Shown here piece after piece: positions 17,526 through 26,092 of a stretch of 47,692 nucleotides of DNA. The notes below the pieces were generated by a model. It did not search any database and had not been told where the DNA came from. It was given only the letters and a program-made list of their open reading frames with translations. Location: the NCBI GenBank assembly GCA_003247345.1, contig QJZS01000004.1, positions 1 to 47,692 on the forward strand, in the 5' to 3' direction. Within the stretch, counting starts at the first letter, position 1, and each line of letters opens with the position of its first letter. The DNA is from Spirochaetales bacterium. Lineage in GTDB: Bacteria; Spirochaetota; Spirochaetia; Sphaerochaetales; Sphaerochaetaceae. The position numbers were made by a program, and so were the translations under genes.

Positions 17526-18895
17526 CGTTGTCCCCGCTTTGCCAGCAAAGCTTCATAATATGCTTGATCGATAGGATAGAATCTTAGGATCAGAATTCCA
17601 GCTATATACCAAATTAGTGGGAACGGACCACAAAGCAGTACAATTCCATTGGTTGCAGATTGTGTAATCCGATCGCTGTGATACCCAAACAACGCCAACA
17701 CCCAACCATTCAGCGCTAATGCAAAGGCTTGTCCTATCTTACTTGAAAATGTCCAGAGACTGGAAAATACTCCTTCTCTTCTCCCTTTGTTGTGCTCGAT
17801 GGCATCATATTCAACAATATCAGGAAGTATGGCGTGGGGCATGACGTAATGCGTGGATAGCCCGATACCGGCCAATCCCATAATGACCACTCCAAAAATG
17901 GGACCCAAATATCTTCCCAACAAACTGAAAAGCAATACACCGACGCTCATGATTCCCATTCCAATCATGTAGCATTTCCTTTTCCCGATTTTATGGGCAA
18001 TCTTCACCCAAATCGGGATGCAGATGAGACTGAAGGACAACAGTGCAACCAAGGCTAGTTGGAACAAACCTGCATTGCCATAGATGTAGGTAAAATAATA
18101 GAGAAGTGAGCCCTGTACCATAGAGGTTCCGGTGATGAAAAATGCCCAAGGCAATAAAGCAGACAGAAATATCTTATCTTTCAGTACTTCCCAGAAGGTT
18201 GAGAGAAAACCTTCTGAAGGTTCAGCTTTGGTATGATCAGGTTCTCTGATTGCCAAAACCGTTGCCATCGTGGAGAAAAACATGACAGCTCCCATGAACA
18301 GGCCCATCATGGACCACCCTCTGGGAATGCCGCCAAAGGTTTGAACCAAAGGCATTACCAATGCTGCGCCCACGAACGTTCCTATTACTGCAAATCCCAT
18401 TCTATATCCTGTCAGAATGGTTCGTTCGTGATAGTTTTCTGTCAATTCTGGCAGCAAGGCAGCGTAGGGGATATTCACCAGCGTATAGGCAGTGTTAAGA
18501 AGGCAATAGACGAACGTAACGTATACGAATAATTTTGTTTGACTTGAGAGTTGGACAGGGGTGAATATCAGGGCCATACAAATAAATGAAATGATTGAAC
18601 CTACAATCATATAGGGTCTTCTGCGTCCTAAACGGGTATGCGTATGATCTGATACATAACCCGTAATAGGATCCGTAACTGCATCCCAAATTTTACCGAT
18701 CATCAGTGCTGTTCCTGCCAGGGCAGGTGAGAGGTGGATGATATCGGTGAAATAAAAAAGAAGATAAAAACCCATGATCGTAAAGAATAAATTGCCACCT
18801 AGGTCTCCGATCCCAAAGCCTAGTTTGGTCCTCCGTGTAAGCGTTTCGATAGTATGTTCCCCCTTTCGTAACCTAAAACTGCGAAGTATGTTCAC
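17522..18895 (-). CDS. GPH/MFS_2-family cation symporter
   Basis: 457-aa transporter of the glycoside-pentoside-hexuronide:cation symporter family (MelB-like), twelve hydrophobic segments. Seen: TKLGFGIGDLGGNLFF at the start, the cation-site-like IWDAVTDPITGYVSDHTHTR and GRRRPYMIVG. It starts with GTG at 18895, with GGAG eight bases upstream. The usual guess is sugar uptake, but coupling to an acyltransferase gene and the family's link to lysolipid carriers (eukaryotic MFSD2A) leave a lipid substrate open. Confidence 0.82.
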   Translation of the reverse strand: MNILRSFRLRKGEHTIETLTRRTKLGFGIGDLGGNLFFTIMGFYLLFYFTDIIHLSPALAGTALMIGKIWDAVTDPITGYVSDHTHTRLGRRRPYMIVGSIISFICMALIFTPVQLSSQTKLFVYVTFVYCLLNTAYTLVNIPYAALLPELTENYHERTILTGYRMGFAVIGTFVGAALVMPLVQTFGGIPRGWSMMGLFMGAVMFFSTMATVLAIREPDHTKAEPSEGFLSTFWEVLKDKIFLSALLPWAFFITGTSMVQGSLLYYFTYIYGNAGLFQLALVALLSFSLICIPIWVKIAHKIGKRKCYMIGMGIMSVGVLLFSLLGRYLGPIFGVVIMGLAGIGLSTHYVMPHAILPDIVEYDAIEHNKGRREGVFSSLWTFSSKIGQAFALALNGWVLALFGYHSDRITQSATNGIVLLCGPFPLIWYIAGILILRFYPIDQAYYEALLAKRGQR

Positions 18896-19109
18896 AAGAG
18901 AAGCTCCAACGATTCTCTATCAATATCAGATATGTGTTTTACAAAGAGCAAAATATCTCACCAGCCCCTGAGAAAATGGATATATACTGTTTCCAATTTA
19001 AAGTTCTTTATACGAGTGTAGCATGGTTTTACCAAAAGTGAAGTCAGAGCACACATAATGCACACAAATGAATTCAATACTGCTGTCAATACATAAGAGG
19101 AGAACGGGA

Positions 19110-20645
19110 ATGAAATCTATAAAGACAAAATCACAGTTGTTGAGAACTATCATTCAGACGGTATTTTTTGTTTGGGTTGTATTAGTTGCTTTAGTCAGTA
19201 CTGCAGTGGAGAGCGGTTGGAACTTACCATTTCCCATTGAAAGTGCTTCTCTCCATGCAATTTGTCCCTTTGGCGGAGTGGTAACCTTGTGGAACCTCAT
19301 AACCGAAGGCACCTTGATCAAGAAGATTCATGAATCTGCAGTGGTGCTTGCCGGCCTTGGCGTTGCTGTTACCGTTCTCTTCGGTCCGGTGCTTTGCGGT
19401 TGGATTTGTCCTTTTGGAACGTTCCAGGAATGGCTGGGTCGTATCGGGAAGAAGATTTTCAAAAAGAGATTCAATAGATTCGTTCCTAAAAAGGTTGATA
19501 AAATTGCCCGTTACCTCCGTTATGTTGTACTGGTATGGGTCGTGGTGATGACTGCTCTTTCTGCATCCTTGATATTCCAGACGTATGATCCTTACTATGC
19601 ACTGTTCTCGTTTTGGCGGGAAGAAGTTTCCATTATCGGATTGGTTATCTTAGGTATAATCATCGTACTTTCCTTGTTCATAGAACGTCCGTTCTGTAAG
19701 TACGCTTGTCCATATGGAGCACTGCTTGGCATTTTCAACAAGTTCAGAATCTTTAAAATCAGAAGAGTCGCATCTACTTGTATCTCCTGTTCCAAGTGTA
19801 CTAATGCTTGTCCTATGAATATTGAAGTAGAAGCGACGGAAGTAGTCAAATCAGCACAGTGTATTTCTTGTATGAAGTGTACCAGTGAAGCAGCTTGTCC
19901 TGTTGCTGATACCGTTGTTGCAAAGATTTCCCCGAAGAAGAAAAGTTTGGCTGTAAAGAAAATCGCCATTATTACGCTTTCTGTCTTTATCGGTGGCATT
20001 ATATTGTCCATGATCTTAGGGTTCTGGCAAACATCTAGCTCTAAAACACCGGTTCTTGTAAAGGAAGGTGAGTTTGCAGGAATGCCTGACCCCGGTGATA
20101 TTCGTGGTAGTTACACATCCCTTGATATAGCGAGTGCATTCTCTATTCCTGCTAGTGATGTGGTGCAAGCGTTCGGACTGGCAAATACAGGTGAAAGAGT
20201 AAGCACTTTAGAGGAGATCTGGGGTGAAGTACTTCCTGCAGATACTGAGATAGGTACCGACTCTGTCAGATTGTTCGTTTCAATCTACACTGGTATCCCG
20301 TATGAGCCTGAAGAGGGAACTCGATTACCTGATACTGCGATTACGGTGTTGGAAAAGGCGGGAAAATCCAGTGATCCAAGATTTGCCTTGGTGAAAGAAC
20401 AAGCTATCAAGGTCGAAGGATTGGAACCAGCCGCAGCTCCAACTGTAGCAGTTACTGAGCCCAGTACCTCTCTTGTGAGTCTTACTGGAAAGACTACGGT
20501 AAAAGAAGCGTTGGATGGCGGGGTGAGTCTTGAAGCAATAGAAGCTATTTTAGGCCCGATCACTGACCAGAGTCAGACGCTTAAAAGTATTGCTGAAGCC
20601 AAAGGCATGGAGTTCAGCGAGGTGAAGACTGCACTCAGTGAATAA
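19110..20645 (+). CDS. Membrane 4Fe-4S ferredoxin (NapH/NosR-like) with C-terminal repeats
   Basis: 511-aa electron-transfer protein. The first ~290 residues hold several transmembrane helices with paired CP motifs at the membrane face (CGWICPFGTF, CKYACPYGAL), then two 4Fe-4S clusters, CISCSKCTNACP and CISCMKCTSEAACP; the second has one extra residue in its last spacing. One more helix near 300 leads to a ~190-residue extracytoplasmic tail with two similar helical units. The start was moved from 19068 to 19110, where GAGGAG lies seven bases upstream. Partner redox protein unknown. Confidence 0.82.
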   Translation: MKSIKTKSQLLRTIIQTVFFVWVVLVALVSTAVESGWNLPFPIESASLHAICPFGGVVTLWNLITEGTLIKKIHESAVVLAGLGVAVTVLFGPVLCGWICPFGTFQEWLGRIGKKIFKKRFNRFVPKKVDKIARYLRYVVLVWVVVMTALSASLIFQTYDPYYALFSFWREEVSIIGLVILGIIIVLSLFIERPFCKYACPYGALLGIFNKFRIFKIRRVASTCISCSKCTNACPMNIEVEATEVVKSAQCISCMKCTSEAACPVADTVVAKISPKKKSLAVKKIAIITLSVFIGGIILSMILGFWQTSSSKTPVLVKEGEFAGMPDPGDIRGSYTSLDIASAFSIPASDVVQAFGLANTGERVSTLEEIWGEVLPADTEIGTDSVRLFVSIYTGIPYEPEEGTRLPDTAITVLEKAGKSSDPRFALVKEQAIKVEGLEPAAAPTVAVTEPSTSLVSLTGKTTVKEALDGGVSLEAIEAILGPITDQSQTLKSIAEAKGMEFSEVKTALSE

Positions 20646-20749
20646 GGATTGATAGGTAATTCGGTTCAAATATCGACCTGACTTGTCCATAGTTGCTTGA
20701 TTCCTTTCTCCTTTCGGCTATACTTAAACCGATAACTTTAAGGAGAGAT

Positions 20750-22810
20750 ATGCAAAACCCGGGAAAAGGTTTAAGAGGAACACAAGATACTGGAAGGTCA
20801 GGTCGAGTTGTTTTACGTGTTTTCTTGCTTAGTTTGGTTTTGACGATTCTTCTCGCCTTGTTTTTTCGGCATTTTACCTACAAGTTAGAACAAACCCTGC
20901 TCATGGAAACCCAGCAGCAATTACAAGGTCTCACTGATCAGAGTGCTATTTTGATTGCACAAAAAAGCAAAGCCGATCAGCAAATCCTTGAGGATATGGC
21001 AAATTCGATAAGCTCTCTTTCCAAAGAAGATGCTGTAAACGTACTATTTTCCGATGGTTTTGGATGGAGTGAAGGAGAAATAGACACCCCAGTCCAGAGA
21101 AACGGAAATACCCTACGGTATAACAAAAATATAGAACTCAGCGATGGAAGTCGTTTGTCCATTTCTTATCAAGTTCCGATCCAGAGTTATCATGAACTTC
21201 TCTTTTCTTTATATAGTGCTACGACAGCAACTGGCTACTGGGTGAGTGAAGACGGTACGGTACTGTACCAGACTGACCAAAAAATCAGTACGCTTCCCAC
21301 AGAATCTGATACCAAGGGAAGTACTTTGAAGTTCTCTTCTGAGCACATTCATAATGTAGGATATTTCATGTTGGTTGCCTCATCATCGTTGAGCGATACG
21401 ACAACGATGATGATTCTGCGCTCTTCAACTTCAATGGCAGTGTTTGTCATTGTTATTTTCCTACTGTTTTTGTGTTACCTTCTTTATAAAGATCACTGGT
21501 ATGCTACAAATCTCTGGCATCTGGCATATATCGATGAATTGACCAAGTTGCCGAACAAAAATCTGTTCATAAAAGAAGCTACGAGCAAAGTATCGCATCA
21601 AAGAAACAACTATGCAGTATTGGTCATGGACATCGGGAAATTTAAATTGATAAACGACCATTTTGGGTATGCCCTTGGTGATTCCTTGTTGTTGCATTGC
21701 GCAAAAATACTTCCGCGTTATGTACCTCAGGATGGTCTTTGTGCCAGACTTACCGGTGATAAGTTTGTCATGTTGGTAAGCTATCGTGAAATTTCTGCAT
21801 TGCAGCGTAGAATCGATATCATCTTGGAAGAACTTCAACGTTTTTCATTTCCCAAGGCATCACAGTTTCAATTGGATATCCTCATCGGTGTTGCTCTTTT
21901 GGAAAATTCTGAATCGAGTATCAGTACGGCAATCGATCGTGCACTTTTTGCGCTTTCCGCTCAGAAAGGTAAACAAAACACAGGCTATTATTTTTATGAA
22001 AATGCGCAAAGGGATCAGTTACTGGAGGAAAGTGAACTTGATAAGGTATTCTTCACAGCCTTGCATGAAGAACAGTTCTTCATCATGCTGCAGCCCAAAT
22101 ACTCCTTGTCGGGTCATCGCCTGCTTGGTGCAGAAGCTTTGGTCAGGTGGCGACACCCGACCAAAGGATTACTGAGTCCTGCACAGTTCATTCCTCTGTT
22201 GGAGAAGCAGGGGCTCTTGGTGAATCTAGACATGTTTGTGGTGAAATTGGTTTGCGAATTATTTGTTCGTTGGAAAGCGGAGAGAAAAGTACTGCTTCCT
22301 GTCTCCGTAAATCAGTCACGGTCCTATTTATTCAATAGTGATTATGAGGAAACCTTACTACATTTGGTCGATCAATATCATGTAGAACATCGTTTGTTGG
22401 AATTCGAAATGACCGAGACATTGTTCCTCAACGACATGATACATTTTTCACGAGTTCTTGCTTCATTGAGGAAACAAGGGTTTTTGGTTTCAATTGATGA
22501 TTTTGGTTCTGGCTATTCATCGCTTTCGATGTTAAAAGACGTACACATCGATGTCATTAAAATAGACCAATCATTCTTTTCTGATTTAGATGTTACTTCC
22601 CAAGGCAAGATTGTCGTACAGCATATCATTGCTCTGGCAAAAGAACTTGGTATCACCACGATCGCCGAAGGGGTCGAGTCTGAAGCCCAGGCGACAATGC
22701 TAACCCAGATAGGATGCGATGCCATCCAAGGGTACTTTTTCAGTGAGCCCTTGAGTATAGAAGCATATGAAGAACTTTTGGACAAAGAGAAAGTTGAGGT
22801 TTTTCTTTAA
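20750..22810 (+). CDS. Membrane-bound GGDEF/EAL protein, probable c-di-GMP phosphodiesterase
   Basis: 686 aa: transmembrane helix near 25-43, periplasmic sensor of ~180 residues, second helix near 225-248, GGDEF-like domain, EAL domain. The cyclase signature reads LTGDKF in place of GGDEF and there is no RxxD I-site, so cyclase activity is unlikely. The EAL domain is complete: AEALVRW, SVNQS, MTETL, DDFGSGYSS, KIDQSFF, AEGVE. Expected to hydrolyse c-di-GMP in response to an external signal. ATG at 20750 follows AGGAGAG; the ORF-track start at 20693 lacks one. Ends 4 nt into the convergent CPBP gene. Confidence 0.88.
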   Translation: MQNPGKGLRGTQDTGRSGRVVLRVFLLSLVLTILLALFFRHFTYKLEQTLLMETQQQLQGLTDQSAILIAQKSKADQQILEDMANSISSLSKEDAVNVLFSDGFGWSEGEIDTPVQRNGNTLRYNKNIELSDGSRLSISYQVPIQSYHELLFSLYSATTATGYWVSEDGTVLYQTDQKISTLPTESDTKGSTLKFSSEHIHNVGYFMLVASSSLSDTTTMMILRSSTSMAVFVIVIFLLFLCYLLYKDHWYATNLWHLAYIDELTKLPNKNLFIKEATSKVSHQRNNYAVLVMDIGKFKLINDHFGYALGDSLLLHCAKILPRYVPQDGLCARLTGDKFVMLVSYREISALQRRIDIILEELQRFSFPKASQFQLDILIGVALLENSESSISTAIDRALFALSAQKGKQNTGYYFYENAQRDQLLEESELDKVFFTALHEEQFFIMLQPKYSLSGHRLLGAEALVRWRHPTKGLLSPAQFIPLLEKQGLLVNLDMFVVKLVCELFVRWKAERKVLLPVSVNQSRSYLFNSDYEETLLHLVDQYHVEHRLLEFEMTETLFLNDMIHFSRVLASLRKQGFLVSIDDFGSGYSSLSMLKDVHIDVIKIDQSFFSDLDVTSQGKIVVQHIIALAKELGITTIAEGVESEAQATMLTQIGCDAIQGYFFSEPLSIEAYEELLDKEKVEVFL

Positions 22811-23556
22811 AGAATAAACAGATACAGTACTCCTTGAAAAACCAAATGGGTGAGACCGTGGGTTATCATTGCGTATTGCAGCCCCATCTTGATATAAACC
22901 CAGCCAAACAGGTAACCGAGCACTCCATTGAGGATTAAACTTCTTAATACCAAAATACCTGACAAAGAGCCAAAGGCTACTCTGGTAGCTGGCAAGTGTC
23001 CCAATGCAAAGAATACAGCAGCAATGAAATTGGCTATGAAATAATAGAATGCGGGAATAGGTTGTTCGGTTTTGGTTCGTTTGAATACAAGATCCATGAT
23101 GACTACTATCAGGGAAAGAAAGAAAAATCTCAGCATGATTTCTTCCAATACACCACCATAGAGCATAGAGAATAATAGGGCAGGCAGATTGAAAGCCTCC
23201 GGGACATATGCGGCTTTCACTTGAGGAATCAGTGGGGCAAATACGTAATAGTCACTAAGCATGATTGCTCCGCTGAAAACACTGAGTAATAAGGCTTTGA
23301 TCATATCATAGCGGTTGAAGCTGAAAGGTTTGAGCAATCCCGCTTTGGTTGCGAGTTGGTATCCAAGATATGCTAGGATGAGCGTATAAATTCCTGCAAC
23401 CTGTATCAAGGAAGTTACGATTAAAACTGCCAATGAGATTGTACTGCCCATAGCTTGGGCAGCATGGTAATTCGTGACAGCAAGATATACGGAACAAACT
23501 ATGCCAACCGGCAGTATCGATAAAGCAAAACGAAGTGCATTTTTTTCAATCTTCAT
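22807..23556 (-). CDS. CPBP-family intramembrane metalloprotease
   Basis: About 249 aa with seven or eight hydrophobic segments. Abi/CAAX protease motifs are present: EEIMLR (EExxxR), FFALGH (FxxxH) and a C-terminal HGLTH. In known relatives these bind the catalytic zinc or activate water. Bacterial roles are varied (CAAX-like processing, bacteriocin immunity) and cannot be assigned here. The start at 23556 (MKIEKNALRF) has GGAG six bases upstream; the ORF-track start is four codons earlier with none. Confidence 0.8.
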   Translation of the reverse strand: MKIEKNALRFALSILPVGIVCSVYLAVTNYHAAQAMGSTISLAVLIVTSLIQVAGIYTLILAYLGYQLATKAGLLKPFSFNRYDMIKALLLSVFSGAIMLSDYYVFAPLIPQVKAAYVPEAFNLPALLFSMLYGGVLEEIMLRFFFLSLIVVIMDLVFKRTKTEQPIPAFYYFIANFIAAVFFALGHLPATRVAFGSLSGILVLRSLILNGVLGYLFGWVYIKMGLQYAMITHGLTHLVFQGVLYLFIL

Positions 23557-23608
23557 AAGCATCTCCATCTATACTCTAGCTCGCACTGCCTGAGTTGGCA
23601 AGATTGGG

Positions 23609-24484
23609 CTAGAGGAAGATATACGCTTCTATTTCTGAATCATAACTGAGTGAGGTAACCCCATGCTGGGTGGTTCCGATGAACTTGTCTTGAATATCCA
23701 ATTGTTTGACGGTCACAGTTCCTCCATCCTCAAAGGTAATCAAACCGCTGTGTACGGCAGCTGTTCCTATTGAGCTGTCATAGCTGTATGTTCCAGTTCC
23801 CCAAATTACATTTGGTGTTCCTCCTGGGGGCAACATGACGGTAAATTGGTCTCCAACTTGAAGATCAAGGAAGTCAACGGTGGTATTCCACGAAATCATG
23901 TTTGCATTCAGAGCTGATGGGAACAAAAGCTTGCCCGTTTTGTCGGTAAACATGTAACTGAAAGGCCAACTTCCATAGGGATTGGAAGTTACCCCTGCTT
24001 GGGTAGAACCTGTATAATAGGTTTGTCCATCAAGTATTTTGAAATACACCTTTCCGCCAGTTGCAAAGTCAATCAACTTGCTGTGGACCGCAGCTGAACC
24101 TATACTACTGTCGTTGGTGTAAATGTAGGTTCCCCAAACAGTATTGGGTGTTCCCCCAGGGGGTAAGGTTAGTGTGAAAACTTTTCCTACTTTTCCCTCA
24201 TACATAGTGGCATTTACAGCCCAAGGATCTACCCCTGCAAATTGGCGCTCTTCAGCTATTTCTGCTTCAGCCTCTATCGGTTCTGCAGGCTTTACAGCTA
24301 CAGGTTGTACAGGCGCGGCTACTGGTGTTGGAACTACAAGGTTAACTGGTGGAGTCACTGGTGCTGGAGCCGCAGGTTTTACAACTGGAGTCACCGGCAT
24401 TATTCCCTCTTCATGTGTGACGCAACCAAACAGTAAAAATGATAAGAGCAATACACTAATACCTAGCCCCAGAATTTTTCTCAT
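23609..24484 (-). CDS. Lipoprotein with two LCCL-like domains
   Basis: 291 aa. Lipoprotein signal MRKILGLGISVLLLSFLLFGC with the lipobox LFGC, then a ~60-residue Pro/Ala/Val-rich linker, then two repeats that resemble LCCL domains: SIGSAAVHSKLIDF...GSTQAGVTSNPYGS and SIGTAAVHSGLITF...GTTQHGVTSLSYDS. Each repeat opens with LPPGGTPN(T/V)(V/I)WGT. LCCL domains are best known from eukaryotic extracellular proteins. The ATG at 24484 has GGAGG six bases upstream; the ORF-track TTG start is rejected. Role unknown; probably membrane-anchored and surface or periplasm facing. Confidence 0.72.
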   Translation of the reverse strand: MRKILGLGISVLLLSFLLFGCVTHEEGIMPVTPVVKPAAPAPVTPPVNLVVPTPVAAPVQPVAVKPAEPIEAEAEIAEERQFAGVDPWAVNATMYEGKVGKVFTLTLPPGGTPNTVWGTYIYTNDSSIGSAAVHSKLIDFATGGKVYFKILDGQTYYTGSTQAGVTSNPYGSWPFSYMFTDKTGKLLFPSALNANMISWNTTVDFLDLQVGDQFTVMLPPGGTPNVIWGTGTYSYDSSIGTAAVHSGLITFEDGGTVTVKQLDIQDKFIGTTQHGVTSLSYDSEIEAYIFL

Positions 24485-24831
24485 AGACAACCTCCTTCTT
24501 ATTGATGGCCAAATGAGAAATAGTTGTAGGTAAAATTATGAACATCTGCCTTGAGCATATTCCATCTTTTTCAAATCCGTAAGGTTGGGAGTACTGGGTT
24601 TTATACAGATTTTAATGCGTTTGATTTCTAAAGGGAAAACACAGTGTTCAACAGTAAAGATATACCTGTATTGAGAAGGGGTAAGGAAGGTAGGGAAATG
24701 TTGCATGTTTTGAACGGTTTTAGACTAAACCCGCCCACATCCAGTACTACGCAGTGCGTAGTATGGATGGAAATTCCTAAGATATTTAGAAGTAATCCAG
24801 GAGACAACAAACGCTGGGTAATCGGCGTTTG
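24485..24831. other. Gene-free stretch between lipoprotein and NDK genes
   Basis: 347 nt without a convincing gene; the 63-codon plus-strand ORF at 24644 has no ribosome site and no recognisable domain. The stretch holds two inverted repeats (24739-24768 and 24806-24833) and should contain the lipoprotein promoter near its left end. Confidence 0.5.
24739..24768. repeat. Long inverted repeat with one bulge
   Basis: TACTACGCA-g-TGCGTAGTA (24745-24763) is a perfect 9-bp palindrome around one base. Allowing one bulged G, the pairing extends through ATCCA/TGGAT to 14 bp. No T-run follows on either strand. It may be an operator or a mobile-repeat remnant. Confidence 0.5.
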
Positions 24832-24833
24832 TT
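24806..24833 (-). terminator. Stem-loop at the NDK stop codon
   Basis: AACAAACGC and GCGTTTGTT form a perfect 9-bp stem with a 10-nt loop overlapping the stop codon of the leftward gene. No good T-tract follows, so termination efficiency is uncertain; 3'-end protection is an alternative. Confidence 0.45.
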
Positions 24834-26016
24834 AGAGAGTTTTAAGGTACTCGTTGATCATAGTAACACTATCATTCTTCTCAGCTTCAAGGACGCCCAT
24901 TTCACGATAAGCATTCTCTGGAGCATCGGAAGCATGTGCAGCATTTACTCTGATATTCGAGCCGAATTCACGTCTGATGGTTCCTGCAACGGCCTTGTTT
25001 GGATCAGTGGCACCAAGAATGGTTCTAATCTTCTGAATGGCATCAACGCCTTCATAGATCAATACCATTGATTTTACCAAGCCTGGCTTGTTGAGGTTTT
25101 CTGCCTTGCAATCGCTTGGCTTAAGACCGGCCATGAACTCTACAATACGTTCGAATTGTTCTTCAGAGTACATATCCCCGAAGCTATCGGAGAGAATTGA
25201 CTGGAGCTGCTCAGGAAGTTTGACATTAAATTCACCTTCCAAAAGCTCACGAGCCTGCATTCCGTAAATTGGAGCCAACTTTGCTTTCAATCCATCTTTG
25301 GTAGGTCCATAGAATTGGAGTGCTTGTGCAACTGACATTTTCAGTACTTTGATGCCTACGATACGTAAGCCGCTTCTACTGAACATATCAATAATCATGC
25401 CGGGACGGCTGGATGCATATCTCCAGTTGTCTGGTTTGATGATGACAAGTGATTGCTGGGTGTTCTTGTAGTACTCAGCGGGTCTGTTCTTGATCAGATT
25501 GTTCTGTCCTTCCAACCAAGGGGCGAACAAGGCAAGTGTCTTGTCAGCTTCTTTCTGGCTCTGGGCTGTGATTACAGCAGGTTCAAAGTAAAGGACTTTT
25601 TCTTGATTTTCGTCGGTATAGATCAAGTCAGCATAGGTGTCACGAATGGACATGCCGATGACTTGCTCAACGATACGAGTTTCCTTCTGAAAGAATCCAA
25701 CGACTTGTGCAAGTTCCTCACAGGGATTGTTCCCTTTGAATAACAACAACAAAGATCGATGTTTTACTCCAGAAGTAGGGCCTAAGTTCTGCTCAATATA
25801 CGACGAAAGCATCTCCGAGGTGTTGAATCCCTCATCCTTTTCCCTGGTTTTGATAATCGTTGCATAAGACTCAGTGATTGTCTGATCAAGGGCAATCATC
25901 TGTGCTCCAACGAGCTCAAGGGAGATGCGGGAGAGAAGTCTGGATAGAACCCCTCCTGTTCTGCTTTTTGCTACGGTATATGGGGTGACCAGAACATACG
26001 ATAAGGACTGTTCCAT
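24832..26016 (-). CDS. Double-domain nucleoside diphosphate kinase-like protein
   Basis: 394 aa, more than twice the ~140 aa of a normal Ndk. The C-terminal part, from SLVIIKPDNW near residue 188, is NDK-like: GTIRREFG followed by the active-site histidine region NAAHASDAPENA, the counterpart of N-x-x-HGSDS. The N-terminal part starts in the same way (YVLVTPYTVAKSRTGG) but ends in SIRDTYADLI with no histidine, so it looks catalytically dead. Expected to pass phosphate from NTPs to NDPs through phospho-His. Insertions lengthen both halves. Confidence 0.78.
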   Translation of the reverse strand: MEQSLSYVLVTPYTVAKSRTGGVLSRLLSRISLELVGAQMIALDQTITESYATIIKTREKDEGFNTSEMLSSYIEQNLGPTSGVKHRSLLLLFKGNNPCEELAQVVGFFQKETRIVEQVIGMSIRDTYADLIYTDENQEKVLYFEPAVITAQSQKEADKTLALFAPWLEGQNNLIKNRPAEYYKNTQQSLVIIKPDNWRYASSRPGMIIDMFSRSGLRIVGIKVLKMSVAQALQFYGPTKDGLKAKLAPIYGMQARELLEGEFNVKLPEQLQSILSDSFGDMYSEEQFERIVEFMAGLKPSDCKAENLNKPGLVKSMVLIYEGVDAIQKIRTILGATDPNKAVAGTIRREFGSNIRVNAAHASDAPENAYREMGVLEAEKNDSVTMINEYLKTL

Positions 26017-26092
26017 GAAGCAGCCTCCTTATTAAAGTGTCTGTATATCGTATCCTACTAGTCCTTTGTATATTTTGTCTACGACCTGCTCA

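Noticed and set aside
24242-24436. Tyr/Cys/Trp-rich plus-strand ORF
   Set aside because: It is the antisense of the Pro/Ala/Val-rich linker of the lipoprotein; composition follows from the repeat-like coding strand.
24644-24835. 63-codon ORF in the intergenic region
   Set aside because: No ribosome site, no recognisable domain, and it runs through two inverted repeats.
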